64,000 nt of DNA, taken from Pseudomonadota bacterium (GTDB lineage Bacteria; Pseudomonadota; Gammaproteobacteria; Steroidobacterales; Steroidobacteraceae). Below the pieces are notes generated by a model, which worked only from the letters and a program-made list of their open reading frames with translations, was not told where the DNA came from and ran no database searches. The stretch is from positions 124,001 to 188,000 of the forward strand of contig JAFEDS010000015.1 in the NCBI GenBank assembly GCA_018241505.1, written 5' to 3'. Made by a program: the position numbers and the translations under genes. Shown here piece after piece: positions 30,301-37,832 of the stretch. Numbering within the stretch: position 1 is the first letter of the stretch; every line of letters begins with the position of its first letter.

Positions 30301-33300
30301 GCGATGGACATCACCATCAATGCGCTTGGCGACAAGGTCGTACAGAACCCGAACTTCTCGGGACCGAATGCCGCGACCGCGCCTTACAATCAGAAGACCA
30401 TCAAGCGCCACTACAGCTTCGGTAATACGGCCGGTACGGTCGAGCTGATCGGTAGTGACAATGTGTCCCATCCGCTGCAGAACGTCGTCTGGAGCGACAC
30501 GAAAATCACCGGCACGGTGCCTGCGAACCTGCCGAATTGCCCGAAACAACAGGCGGGCCAGACCGCACAGTGCGGTGAGTTGGTGATCACTCGCGCGGAC
30601 AACGGCAAGCGCTCGATCGATGCCATCACGATTACTGCCGGTGGCAGCTATCCCTGGGTTGTTGCTCCGAGCGGTGTCACTGCGCCTGCCGGCAAGAGCG
30701 TGCAGGACTACGGCGCGCAATTCGGCCGCATGGGTCCGAGCCCGATCCAGGTTGCGCTGGATAGCGCCTCGCCCGGTGACCTGGTCATCGTTACCCCGGG
30801 CACCTATCGCGAGAACCTGGTCATGTGGAAGCCTGTCCGCCTCCAAGGCGTGGGCGCCGCGTCTGTCACTGTCAACGCCGATGCGCATCCGGCCGGCAAG
30901 ATGGACCAGTGGCGCCGCCAGGTGAGCTGCGCATTCGGATTGACGCTCGAAGGGGTACCGAACCTCAACGACACGAAGTATGACCCGGATCAGACTTACA
31001 CCTGTCCCGCAGCCATGCATCAGCGGGTCGATCGGATTCCGTTCGAAGCGATCATCGGTTGGGACTCGGGTGGCAACGGCAACCTTGCCCAGGTGCTGCA
31101 GGAGCCGACGCTCATGGGCGCCTACGAAGGAGCTGGCATCACCGTCCTGGGTCGCGGCGTGCGGGCGCCTGCCTGCAACAACCCGACATACGGCGCGAAC
31201 TGCCACGACTTCTGGGGCCAGAACGCGACGGGAGGTGCGGGTGCATTCACCGACGGCAGCGTCTACCTGACGGCGAGCACCGCCGACTGCGCCGCGAGCA
31301 CCACCAAAGTCGACGGAACCGACTATGGAACGAGCAACTATCAGTGCAACCCGTCCGCCATCGACGGCCTGTCAATTACCAACAGCTCCCAGGGTGGCGG
31401 CGGCATCTTCATCCATGGTTGGGGCCACAATGTGCAGGTGGCTAATAACCGGGTGTTGGGTAACCACGGCACGCTGGCGGGCGCAATCAACCTCGGAAAC
31501 GGAGAGACACCCGATGCGTTCGTCAACGACGGTGTCCAGTGCGGTCCAGGCGCGGCTACCGGTATGGCGTGCCCACCGATACCCGCAGGTACTGTCTCCG
31601 GAGCGGCGATTCCGTTCCAGTTCAATACAAATGTCCGCATTCATCACAACATGCTCTATAACAACGCCTCGATCGGAGACGCCTTGTTCTCAGGCACTCC
31701 CTCCGGCGCGGGCGGCATCACGATCAGTGCGGGTGGCGACAACTACCTGATCGATCACAACTGGATTGCCGGAAATCTCAGCACCGGTGACGGCGCGGGT
31801 ATTCAGCACCTGGGACTGTCGTTCAACGGCACGCTCAGCCATAACTTCGTGTTGTTCAACCAGAGCACGAATCCGACCCTGCCGACGAACGGCGGCGGTA
31901 TCGTGATTGAAGGTGCCAACCTCGACAGGACCCTGGCTGGAAATGAGTGTGGCAGTACGAATGACCAGGATTGCCCGCCAGGCCTCGGTGAGGGCACAGG
32001 CGCCAATACCATCGTGGACGGCAACCTGATCGTCGGCAACAGCGCCGAGAGCGGTAGCGGCGGTGGCCTGCGCCTGCAGCAGATCAACGGCAGCGACGTG
32101 ATCGCCTTCCCGAATACCAGCAATCGCCAGCCGGGTCCCGCGCAGTGGTATGGCGTCTCGGTCACCAACAACATCATCGCCAACAACGTAGCGGGCTGGG
32201 ACGGCGCCGGTGTCTCACTCCAGGATGCGCTGAAGGTTTCCTTCATCAACAACACCATCGCCTCCAACGACACCACGGCGACGTCCGGTGTGCTCTTCAA
32301 GACTTTGGGTGCAATCGACTCAGCGTCCAATCCGCCAGGTTGTGTTCCGCAGACGGATCCGTCCTTGCCGCAGAGTCCGTCCTGCACGAACCCGAACGCG
32401 CCGCACAGCCCTGAGCCGGCGGGCCTGGTGGTGGAAGGTCATACCCAGAACCTGCTGACTGGAATCGCGCCACTTACACTGAGCTGCCCGGCGGGCTACG
32501 GCTACTCGAACACGAACAACGGTGACTGCCGCTTGCTGTCGAAGCCAGCCTTGGTCAACGACCTGTTCTGGCAGAACCGGGCGTTCAGTGTCGAAATCGT
32601 CGATGCCAACGGCAACCCGGTCTCTGACAGCAATACGAGTCCCACCGGCCAGGGCCTGCAGTCGCAGCAGAATCTGGTGAACCTGTTCCCGGGATTGAAG
32701 CAATCGACCACCGGTGAGTGCGTAGCGGGAGCCGACTATTGGGACCTGGGCATTCGCACAGATGACATCCAGGACAACCAGGTGCCCGCGACCACCAAGT
32801 TGACACTGACCAACTCGATCCTGACCGGTCTCACCGGTGGCGATCACCTGAGCGGCGATGTGCAGAACGTGGTTGCCTCAATGGCTACCAACTCGGCACC
32901 GAACGCATCCCCGCTGATTGCTCCGTACTGCAACGGCGCCCGGGTTCCGCCGGAGAACGGTGGCAGCGGTTACAACGCGCCGCCGGGAGCCTCGGAGACG
33001 ACTGGTGTCACCACGGTGTTCGTATTCAAGGGAATACAACCGACGGCGACGGTCGACGAGGGTCACAACTGGCTGAACCTGAGCTACGGTCCGCTGACCC
33101 TGGGAAAGCCGAATGCGAATACGGCTACCGCGGGTGAGCTGCTCGTCGCCAGTGCTTCGGTGGCCACACCGGGCGCTGCCTACTCGGTGCGCTCGACTTC
33201 TCCAGCGGTCGGCGCCGGCGCGAGCGCGGGTGCTCCGTCGAACGACTTCTTCGGTGCAACCCGTACCGGCCATTCAATCACCATTGGTGCGGTGCAGGTT

Positions 33301-33846
33301 GATCCTCCGGCCCCGACACTGACCTCTGCAGCGCCCAACACTGGCGCACGCGGAGCCACCGTAGCCGTGACACTGACGGGCAATTATCTCGGCGGTACCT
33401 CTGCGGTGACCGTTGCTCCCGCCAACTCGGGAATGACCTGCACAGTGTCCGGAACACCCACAGCGACGACCGTCAACGCGAGCTGCATCATCACCAGCGG
33501 CGCCACACTTGGCGCGCGCACGCTGACTGTGACAACGGGAAGTGGCACCAGCAACGGGGTGACGTTCACTGTCACGAACCCGCCGGCTCCGACCCTGACG
33601 GCCATATCGCCGACGTCAGGGGCTCGCAACACGACGATCACGATGACGTTGACGGGCACCAACCTGAGCTACGGCCCCTCGGTCGTAGTGACGCCCACCG
33701 GCGTGACCTGCAACATCACGGCCACGTCAGATACTTCCCTGACGGCCCGGTGTGCCATCAATCGCTTCACCAACACCGGATCGCGCAGCGTCTCGGTCAC
33801 CACAGCCGGAGGTCAGACGGGTACCAAGACATTCACGGTCAACTAA
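24373..33846 (+). CDS. Giant secreted multidomain protein (cupredoxin-like, SdrD-B-like, beta-helix, TIG)
   Basis: The product has 3157 residues, with a signal peptide cut after AQA. Residues about 30-430 form two cupredoxin-like domains related to multicopper oxidases, but the copper motifs are lost (SLVIVGQ and GTYLLESG stand where HxHG and HSHxxxQ would be). Then come a cadherin/Big-like domain (NADGTFTYTPPSGS, about 480), SdrD-B-like domains (LNGENDAGGGVDVL at about 850; DQDNDGISEDTDPGL at about 1165) and a long central region with paired Cys. A TIG-like domain follows at about 2020, a right-handed beta-helix from about 2120 (VALDSASPGDLVIVTPGTY) to 2850, and two TIG-like repeats to the end (about 2975-3157). 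No membrane anchor, autotransporter barrel or sorting signal is visible, which fits export by a type II system. Confidence 0.85.
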   Translation: MSSSRFKPSLIHTSIAACALLFAHAAQADVNVTLTATPTSTQLPDGQTVPMWGLMCGTGAAASSACTTLTGVAQSGTGWQPPLITVPQGQVLTINLINSLSFNGNAIPTSLVIVGQLGGGLGGTPARMPSPTHAPQGTTWPGTLGGTDTSNGDAVFTPPKQLDRVRSFGTEVAPGTNPVALTWSALRPGTYLLESGTEPSIQGPMGLYGVVVVTEPDDSATSAHVAYGTKFDTSVPLLLSEIDPVQNREVAQVVQNSGFNETSAWSGLAGGCGDVSKPSTQHTCYPPAVNYSPLYYLVNGAAFDRSNPAVSAASIPATGAQANILLRFVNAGLRMHVPSVVGSTMTLVAEDGNKVPGNSRVQSEVPLMAGKTYDVAVQPKQTTAGTYDAATYAVFDRALNLSTSGQRDGGMQVLLQVAGGAAVSPAVTLSASDKTYYCISGTTLSVSDPSKGLLGGAVGANGVVVANNALPAGNSLTVNADGTFTYTPPSGSCAGSFTYQVNNTATHTATIRQCDSSQSDQGCSLAQAPVVGDITFSSYVASRYVSSPPGVMKGVTSNDGNFGLTASTTLPASSGIVLGSDGSFTATSQGATACPAGLVSQLSLPAGASCRAFPYQVKNAQGSASNTANATVVFLPPSNLTVNITDALTGAAISDYRWILEEDKTFWIDPKCQVNSTDPNVRPSTCAPLPVESLGYSFHTSNMPVVASGCFGKISCESGQTVGGTPAVCDVGNGTCRTDASQFAQTTPSSVYLDPTKRYFLSVLPGDGANPVIGGAGGPDDNGKPFSIAKACGAYTGPTGAWEPGGSAAMCGHEMGGVQIAAGQKTVNIALQELPLPTAKISAFIFQDDYPLNGENDAGGGVDVLAPNEPGLGGFEVVLFDQAGGLGDATGQITYDEFNQPVSNSLAGQIDPITGLDACPITARTDRLVGQIPTCPTYESDGKTLSPLQGQVVIANLYPGIYEVSAVPGADREARGEEWLQTNTLDGGKPHEAFIKPDEPGYFQEFGPGGFHVSIGFANPAVINARLKGYCSSAANTTACNNTLTVHVTNTHMSRTPDQRTYSSESYDHYSFTNCYVSIGPADAADFAFQKCQTKTNPDGSTDSFVTFNNMPGGDFKIAVFDQWNDIMLDGLVGTVTIASSSQGATTDKVFPAFQWRTNLYTRTFIDQDNDGISEDTDPGLALVNTNIHYRDGSVGFYNNTDLNGYAAFNEVFPFMSWLVVETTSTRFKPTGVHAIYDAGGPVDGSAQAAALNMDGQSATAAHLANTQERAPLPADLRLPGAKYCTNADCLPGDTGAGTSSGTIFPAMPWGVTQGWQGMLGQDSFLEFAMKPFKEAANGKPAENGGIHGMVVYASTRPFDDPSLSLQLQWEPGVPRVQVNLYSKTLDASGNEHLQLVDTTMSASWDDWAQGFRRDANGNLMQSNGGGKPGDAGYISNMNCPGQASDSPFFATLKNSKEWLDTADSSGNKKPLAYQSRYKCYDGWSQLNQIQPAPYDGLYSFPSVVTTDPATGKPVKTNCTTCVANPDDGTPMLPAGTYVVEVIVPPGYELVKEEDKNILLGDVYVAPVTQQFAGFGNIFIMPDQAAVGSTYNANNPGSLNLTSNLGSETLPRGEGDTGSIEQYWPCVGAERTVPDLNSLFPGAGQASPFAGAKRRLCDRKEVTVRDEASTLAKFYVFSSTHIAGHFSGTITNDFASEFDPFSPQFGEKFAPPNLPVGLRDFNGNEVARVYADQWGLYNGLYFSTWTVNPPNPTGYAPQVAIACMNDPGPILDPASNQQVTDPQYSPAYSNFCYEQPFMPGFTTYMDTPVIPTQSFADNYNLPDTEYPDGTPAIKSVVNSNATLPQGPWVRPAGNGTSATATITFSDVSVNDSVSSVKVGATTLTAGNITCNLFTLCTNLLNQNARNALMAGLVTLSINSRTGTTGYSASTAFGSNVVTITAPAGTAPNNTVLVVTQSGVTIAGNLTFSGGTAGVSAAMDITINALGDKVVQNPNFSGPNAATAPYNQKTIKRHYSFGNTAGTVELIGSDNVSHPLQNVVWSDTKITGTVPANLPNCPKQQAGQTAQCGELVITRADNGKRSIDAITITAGGSYPWVVAPSGVTAPAGKSVQDYGAQFGRMGPSPIQVALDSASPGDLVIVTPGTYRENLVMWKPVRLQGVGAASVTVNADAHPAGKMDQWRRQVSCAFGLTLEGVPNLNDTKYDPDQTYTCPAAMHQRVDRIPFEAIIGWDSGGNGNLAQVLQEPTLMGAYEGAGITVLGRGVRAPACNNPTYGANCHDFWGQNATGGAGAFTDGSVYLTASTADCAASTTKVDGTDYGTSNYQCNPSAIDGLSITNSSQGGGGIFIHGWGHNVQVANNRVLGNHGTLAGAINLGNGETPDAFVNDGVQCGPGAATGMACPPIPAGTVSGAAIPFQFNTNVRIHHNMLYNNASIGDALFSGTPSGAGGITISAGGDNYLIDHNWIAGNLSTGDGAGIQHLGLSFNGTLSHNFVLFNQSTNPTLPTNGGGIVIEGANLDRTLAGNECGSTNDQDCPPGLGEGTGANTIVDGNLIVGNSAESGSGGGLRLQQINGSDVIAFPNTSNRQPGPAQWYGVSVTNNIIANNVAGWDGAGVSLQDALKVSFINNTIASNDTTATSGVLFKTLGAIDSASNPPGCVPQTDPSLPQSPSCTNPNAPHSPEPAGLVVEGHTQNLLTGIAPLTLSCPAGYGYSNTNNGDCRLLSKPALVNDLFWQNRAFSVEIVDANGNPVSDSNTSPTGQGLQSQQNLVNLFPGLKQSTTGECVAGADYWDLGIRTDDIQDNQVPATTKLTLTNSILTGLTGGDHLSGDVQNVVASMATNSAPNASPLIAPYCNGARVPPENGGSGYNAPPGASETTGVTTVFVFKGIQPTATVDEGHNWLNLSYGPLTLGKPNANTATAGELLVASASVATPGAAYSVRSTSPAVGAGASAGAPSNDFFGATRTGHSITIGAVQVDPPAPTLTSAAPNTGARGATVAVTLTGNYLGGTSAVTVAPANSGMTCTVSGTPTATTVNASCIITSGATLGARTLTVTTGSGTSNGVTFTVTNPPAPTLTAISPTSGARNTTITMTLTGTNLSYGPSVVVTPTGVTCNITATSDTSLTARCAINRFTNTGSRSVSVTTAGGQTGTKTFTVN
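24802..24851. repeat. Inverted repeat with AT-rich codon patch inside the giant gene
   Basis: TTAGGAGGT (24802-24810) and ACCTCCTAA (24843-24851) are a perfect 9-base inverted repeat 32 bases apart. Codons between them (ACA, TCT, AAT, GGA, GTA) end in A or T, unlike the surrounding gene. The frame is kept. It may be a small inserted element or a hairpin in the mRNA. Confidence 0.5.
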
Positions 33847-33854
33847 CATTGAAG

Positions 33855-33888
33855 CCTGTGCCGGAACATGTTGAATGTCCGGCACAGG
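33855..33888 (+). terminator. Intergenic hairpin after the giant gene
   Basis: CCTGTGCCGGA and TCCGGCACAGG pair perfectly over 11 bases around a 12-base loop, starting 9 bases after the stop codon. There is no T-run, so it is either a weak or factor-assisted terminator or an mRNA-stabilising hairpin that lowers expression of downstream genes relative to the copper proteins. Confidence 0.5.
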
Positions 33889-33916
33889 GCTGAGGTAACC
33901 CGATACACTGTGTTCC

Positions 33917-34300
33917 ATGTCAGCTCGCCGTAGATTTGGATTCGGTATCGCTCTGATGGTGTGCCTTGCCGGGGTCGCTGTCGCAGCGACCCCTTTGTCC
34001 GGTGTCGAGCGGCTCACCACCGGCCTGAATCTCAGCGCCGACCAACAGACCCGGGTTCGGTCGATTCTCTGGAAACAACACCAGCGGATCGAGCGCCTCT
34101 GGCGGGATACGGCGCTGTCGGCGGCGGAACGGATCACCGCCACACGGCAGCTCAACCGGCAAACCACCGATCTGATCCGGGCTGTGCTCACCGAGCAGCA
34201 GCGCCAACTCTACAATCCGCCGGGTCCTGACCCGCGCAGCCTCGTGAAAGACCAACGCAGCGTCGAGGATTGGATCCGGGCGGCAGAAGGAGCTCATTGA
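33917..34300 (+). CDS. Small exported helical protein, Spy/CpxP-like
   Basis: This 127-residue protein has a signal peptide (cut near AVAATP). The mature part is almost entirely helical and charged: LNLSADQQTRVRSILWKQHQRIERLW, LSAAERITATRQLNRQ and LTEQQRQLYN. Repeated L[ST]..Q motifs recall the periplasmic Spy/CpxP/heavy-metal-sensor (LTXXQ) family, which act as chaperones or metal-binding adaptors. It ends one base before the next gene, so the two are translationally linked. A role in protecting or metallating the exported copper proteins is an inference. Confidence 0.7.
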   Translation: MSARRRFGFGIALMVCLAGVAVAATPLSGVERLTTGLNLSADQQTRVRSILWKQHQRIERLWRDTALSAAERITATRQLNRQTTDLIRAVLTEQQRQLYNPPGPDPRSLVKDQRSVEDWIRAAEGAH

Positions 34301-34301
34301 A

Positions 34302-34799
34302 ATGAACGTACGTCGATTGAATGTGAGCGTGGTTTTGCTGCTCGCGTATGCCGTCCTCGCATCTGCGCTCGTGTGCGCGGCAACTCCGGCAACCCACGGT
34401 AAAACAACGGCCCACGTCAAGAAGTCACGCTTTCCCAGCGGGGGGATGCCGGCCAGCGCCCGCGGCTACTACGCAATCAAGTACGGGGTCGACCAGATGT
34501 CGGCCAAGTTGACCGAGTCGGGACAACTAGTCCGCTTCAGTTATCGGGTGATCGATGCAAAGAAGGCCGCACAGCTACAGGATCGCGGCGCCACGCCGAA
34601 CATGCTCGCTGCGCGTGCCCGTGTAGCGCTGCAGGTGCCCACGATGGAAAAAGTCGGCCCGCTGCGCCAGGCCATGGGCGCCGAGACGGGCAAGGCTTAT
34701 TGGATTGCCTTCTCCAACAAGGGTTTCCCTGTGAAGCAGGGAGATGAAGTCAGTGTGACGATCGGCACCTTCCGCGCCGACGGCCTGATTGTGCAATAG
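34302..34799 (+). CDS. Exported protein of unknown function
   Basis: I do not recognise this 165-residue protein. It has a signal peptide (cut near VCAATP), a basic linker (HGKTTAHVKKSRFP), and a beta-rich C-terminal half with YYAIKYGVDQM, VRFSYRVIDAKKAAQLQDRG, AYWIAFSNKG and VSVTIGTFRADGLIV. It has no Cys in the mature part and no haem motif. It lies between the helical periplasmic protein and the SCO chaperone, five bases before the latter, so it probably works with them in the envelope. Confidence 0.7.
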   Translation: MNVRRLNVSVVLLLAYAVLASALVCAATPATHGKTTAHVKKSRFPSGGMPASARGYYAIKYGVDQMSAKLTESGQLVRFSYRVIDAKKAAQLQDRGATPNMLAARARVALQVPTMEKVGPLRQAMGAETGKAYWIAFSNKGFPVKQGDEVSVTIGTFRADGLIVQ

Positions 34800-34804
34800 C
34801 GACC

Positions 34805-35371
34805 ATGCGCTCACTGAAGTCACGATGGGTGCTAGCGGCGATGCTGTCGCTCTGTGTGGCCCGGCTGCCGGCAGCCGACATCAAGGTGTCCACAATCCAC
34901 TACAACATCCCGGACGTCGAGATGGTGCGGGAGGATGGACGGCACGTACGCCTCCCGGACGAGATGAATGACGGGCGGCCGGTCGTGTTGAACTTCATTT
35001 TCACCTCCTGCGGCTCGATTTGCCCGCTGATGAGCCAGGTATTCGGTCAGTTCCAACACGACCTGGGCGCGGCAAGTAACCGCGTTCATTTGATGTCGAT
35101 CTCCATCGACCCCGAGGAGGACACGCCGGCGCGATTGCGTGAGTATGCCCTCAAGTTCGGCGCAACCGCGGGTTGGCAACACTACACGGGGACCGTACGG
35201 GCGAGCGTCGCTGCGCAGCGAGCTTTCGATGTGTATCGCGGCGACAAGATGGGCCACTCGGCGGTCACTCTCATGCGGCCATCACCCGGTGCAGACTGGG
35301 TGCGACTCGACGGCTTTGCGACGCCGTCTGAGTTGATGGAACGGTTTCGCGAGATGTTGCCGCCGAAATGA
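34805..35371 (+). CDS. SCO1/SenC family copper chaperone
   Basis: The 188-residue exported protein has a thioredoxin-like fold. The copper-binding CxxxC is in FTSCGSICP (Cys69 and Cys73), and the third ligand His is in MGHSAVTLM near the C-terminus. SISIDPEEDTPARLREY is the family's conserved strand-loop. SCO proteins deliver copper to cytochrome oxidase CuA or other periplasmic copper enzymes. Since no oxidase subunit gene is here, the clients are more likely the multicopper oxidase-like proteins encoded upstream. Its stop overlaps the next start by 4 bases (ATGA). Confidence 0.9.
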   Translation: MRSLKSRWVLAAMLSLCVARLPAADIKVSTIHYNIPDVEMVREDGRHVRLPDEMNDGRPVVLNFIFTSCGSICPLMSQVFGQFQHDLGAASNRVHLMSISIDPEEDTPARLREYALKFGATAGWQHYTGTVRASVAAQRAFDVYRGDKMGHSAVTLMRPSPGADWVRLDGFATPSELMERFREMLPPK

Positions 35372-36978
35372 CTCATTTGCTCACAGTGCGCCGCTCGATT
35401 TGCATCACCCTGCTGTGGCTCACAGGCATCGCGAGCGCCTGGGGCGACTCGGTGGGTGAGCGGATTTACCGGGAGGGAATCGTTTCTTCCGGAGCTGCGC
35501 TGCAGGGCGATCGTGGGCCGGGAATGCATCTGACAGGGGCAACGGTCGCATGCGTGGCCTGCCATCGCCGCAGCGGCCTCGGCATGATGGAGGGAGCGAG
35601 CACCATACCGCCCATTGCGGGCATCTATCTGTTCAACCCGCGCAGCCGCAATGGTGATGACCAGAACCTCCCCTTTGTCGAGGGAATGCGCGCGGATCGG
35701 GACCCCTACACCGTTGAGACACTGGCCCGGGCAATACGCGATGGCATAGGCGCCAACGGCAAGCCGCTCAGCATGCTCATGCCCCGCTTCCGACTCGATG
35801 ATGGCGATATGGCCGCGCTGATCGATTACCTGCGCACTTTGTCGCCAGGATCGGTCCCCGGCGTCGATCCCACTGCGCTGCACTTCGCGACCATCATCAC
35901 TCCCGATGCCGATCCACAGACCCGGCGGGGCGTGCTCGCTGTGTTGAATGAGTTCTTTGCGGACAAGAATCACTTCACGCGGGCACAGAGTGAGCACCTC
36001 CACTCCGCGCATCGGATGATGTTCAAGGCCTATCGGCGCTGGGCGCTGCATGCCTGGGAGCTGCACGGTGCAGCCGAGACGTGGGAGGCACAGTTGCAGG
36101 CCAAACTGGCCGCCGAGCCGGTATTCGCCGTGATCTCGGGCGCGGGCGGACACAACTGGGCTCCGGTGCATCGATTCTGTGAGAATGCCGGCCTGCCCTG
36201 TCTGTTTCCCAATGTCGACCTGCCGGTCGTGTCGGAACACGACTTCGACAGTCTGTATTTTTCGCGCGGTGTGCTGCTCGAGGCGGATCTGATTGCCAAC
36301 GCGCTGACGCTGCACACGCCGGCGAATCGCATTCTCCAGTTCTATCGCGAAGGCGATGTCGGCGCGGACGCCGCGGCGCGGCTCGCCAGTCGGCTCACGC
36401 ACAGGACGTTGATTTCAGAGGTCCTGAAGCCGGAGGCAGGAGCCCGCGAGCTCGCCACGGCGTTGAGTCATTTGCGATCCGGCGATGTGGCGGTGCTCTG
36501 GTTGAGATCGGCGGACGTGAGCCATCTCGCAGCCGTTCCACCTGCTGACGTGTCGATTTACCTGTCCGGCCGGATGGCAGGACTGGAATTCAGCCCGCTT
36601 CCGCCGGCGTGGCGCAGCGTCACGCAGATGAGCTATCCGTATGACCTGCCCTCGCGCAGCCGCGTGCAGTTGGATTATCCGCTGGGGTGGTTCCGCATTC
36701 GCAAGATTCCCATTGTGGCGCGCCAGGCCCAGATCGACACTTTCCTGGCGTGTCAGATTCTTTCCGATACCACCAATCACATGGCCGATACCTTCGTGCG
36801 GGACTACCTGGTGGAACGGATTGAACGCGATGTCGATCACCGCATCATCAACGCTGCATACCCGCGCCTCGCTCTGGCGCAGGAGCAGCGGTTCGCTTCC
36901 AAGGGCGGCTACCTGGTCCACTTCGCCAATTCGAGCGGCCCGCAGCTTTTGGCCGACGGCCAATGGACCGTACCGTGA
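35368..36978 (+). CDS. Cytochrome c fused to a periplasmic binding-protein-like domain
   Basis: This 536-residue exported protein has two parts. After the signal peptide (cut near SAWG), residues 27-165 are a monohaem class I cytochrome c domain with CVACH (62-66) and a distal Met in LSMLMPRF. From about 175 the chain resembles type 1 periplasmic binding proteins (FATIITPDADPQTRRGVLAVLNEFF, VFAVISGAGGHNWAPVHRFCENAGLPCLFPN, SRGVLLEADLIANAL). This combination is unusual and suggests electron transfer tied to ligand binding. Its start overlaps the SCO gene, so it belongs to the copper operon. It may correspond functionally to MofC, the haem protein of the Leptothrix mof operon, but this is an inference. 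Confidence 0.83.
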   Translation: MTHLLTVRRSICITLLWLTGIASAWGDSVGERIYREGIVSSGAALQGDRGPGMHLTGATVACVACHRRSGLGMMEGASTIPPIAGIYLFNPRSRNGDDQNLPFVEGMRADRDPYTVETLARAIRDGIGANGKPLSMLMPRFRLDDGDMAALIDYLRTLSPGSVPGVDPTALHFATIITPDADPQTRRGVLAVLNEFFADKNHFTRAQSEHLHSAHRMMFKAYRRWALHAWELHGAAETWEAQLQAKLAAEPVFAVISGAGGHNWAPVHRFCENAGLPCLFPNVDLPVVSEHDFDSLYFSRGVLLEADLIANALTLHTPANRILQFYREGDVGADAAARLASRLTHRTLISEVLKPEAGARELATALSHLRSGDVAVLWLRSADVSHLAAVPPADVSIYLSGRMAGLEFSPLPPAWRSVTQMSYPYDLPSRSRVQLDYPLGWFRIRKIPIVARQAQIDTFLACQILSDTTNHMADTFVRDYLVERIERDVDHRIINAAYPRLALAQEQRFASKGGYLVHFANSSGPQLLADGQWTVP

Positions 36979-37001
36979 ATCCCATCAAGAGGAGTCAATC
37001 T

Positions 37002-37832
37002 ATGAGGGGTAGGAACTTTCGAGCGTCGATTCCGAGCGCGCTGCTGTGCCTGTCCGCGTTCGCTGCCTTTCCCGCTCACGCAGTCGCACCGGCGACCCTC
37101 AATCTGCCATCGCTTTCGGTTGAGCAGATTGTGAGCCGAAATCTGCAGGCACGCGGCGGCGCAACGGCCTGGAAGGCGCTCAGCACCATCGCGTGGAAGG
37201 GCGAAATGGGTGCAGGCGCGTCCTCGTACGAGGCGGTAACGGCCAAGGGCACCCTCGAACGGCGAACCCGCGCGGAGAAGCAGTTGCCTTTCTCGTTCGA
37301 ATTCAAACGCCCGAACAAATCACGCCTGGAGCTGCAGTTCAACGGTCAGACCGCCGTGCAGGTGTTTGACGGCTCCCATGGATACAAGTATCGGCCCTTC
37401 ATGAATCGCACGGACTGGGAAGCCTACTCCGCCGCGGAGCTCGCGCAGGCGAGCGCGGAGCCGGGCGTGGATGGCTACCTCATTGACTACGCGGCGAAAG
37501 GACGCAAAGTTGAGTTGGAAGGCCGCGACTCGGTGGAGAACCAGGCGGCCTACAAGCTGAAAGTCACATTGCCCGGTGGGCAGGTCCGGCACGTCTGGGT
37601 TGACGGTCGCACCTTCCTGGAAACCAAGATAGAAGGCGCGCCTCGCAAGCTCGACAACACTCTGCATCCCGTCGCGCTTTATCTTCGTGATTACAAGCCG
37701 GAGCAGGGTTTGATGGTGCCACATACCCTCGAGACTGCGGTGCAGGGAGTGGCGCAGACAGAGAAGATCTCGATCGAATCCGTAGCCGTCAACAAGGGCC
37801 TCGACGATGCGCGCTTTACCAAGCCTAAGTAA
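37002..37832 (+). CDS. Exported LolA-like protein (paralogue 1)
   Basis: This 276-residue protein has a signal peptide (cut near AHAVA). The mature part begins IVSRNLQARGGATAWKALSTIAWKGEM, the pattern of outer-membrane lipoprotein-sorting-like proteins (LolA/LolB half-barrel fold). It continues with strand pairs such as FEFKRPNKSRLELQF and VFDGSHGYKYRP. The ATG at 37002 follows AAGAGGAG. It overlaps its paralogue by 26 bases. The fold binds acyl chains or hydrophobic ligands. Its task next to a cytochrome and copper proteins is unknown. Confidence 0.78.
   Translation: MRGRNFRASIPSALLCLSAFAAFPAHAVAPATLNLPSLSVEQIVSRNLQARGGATAWKALSTIAWKGEMGAGASSYEAVTAKGTLERRTRAEKQLPFSFEFKRPNKSRLELQFNGQTAVQVFDGSHGYKYRPFMNRTDWEAYSAAELAQASAEPGVDGYLIDYAAKGRKVELEGRDSVENQAAYKLKVTLPGGQVRHVWVDGRTFLETKIEGAPRKLDNTLHPVALYLRDYKPEQGLMVPHTLETAVQGVAQTEKISIESVAVNKGLDDARFTKPK

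Noticed and set aside
29476..31206. Long minus-strand open frame of 576 codons inside the giant gene
   Set aside because: It mirrors the high-GC codon pattern of the sense gene, has an Arg/Gly/Val-rich composition without domains, no ribosome binding site, and the sense frame has clear domains.
33600..33846. PEP-CTERM or other sorting signal at the end of the giant protein
   Set aside because: The tail ends in a TIG-like strand (TGTKTFTVN) with no hydrophobic helix or basic tail.
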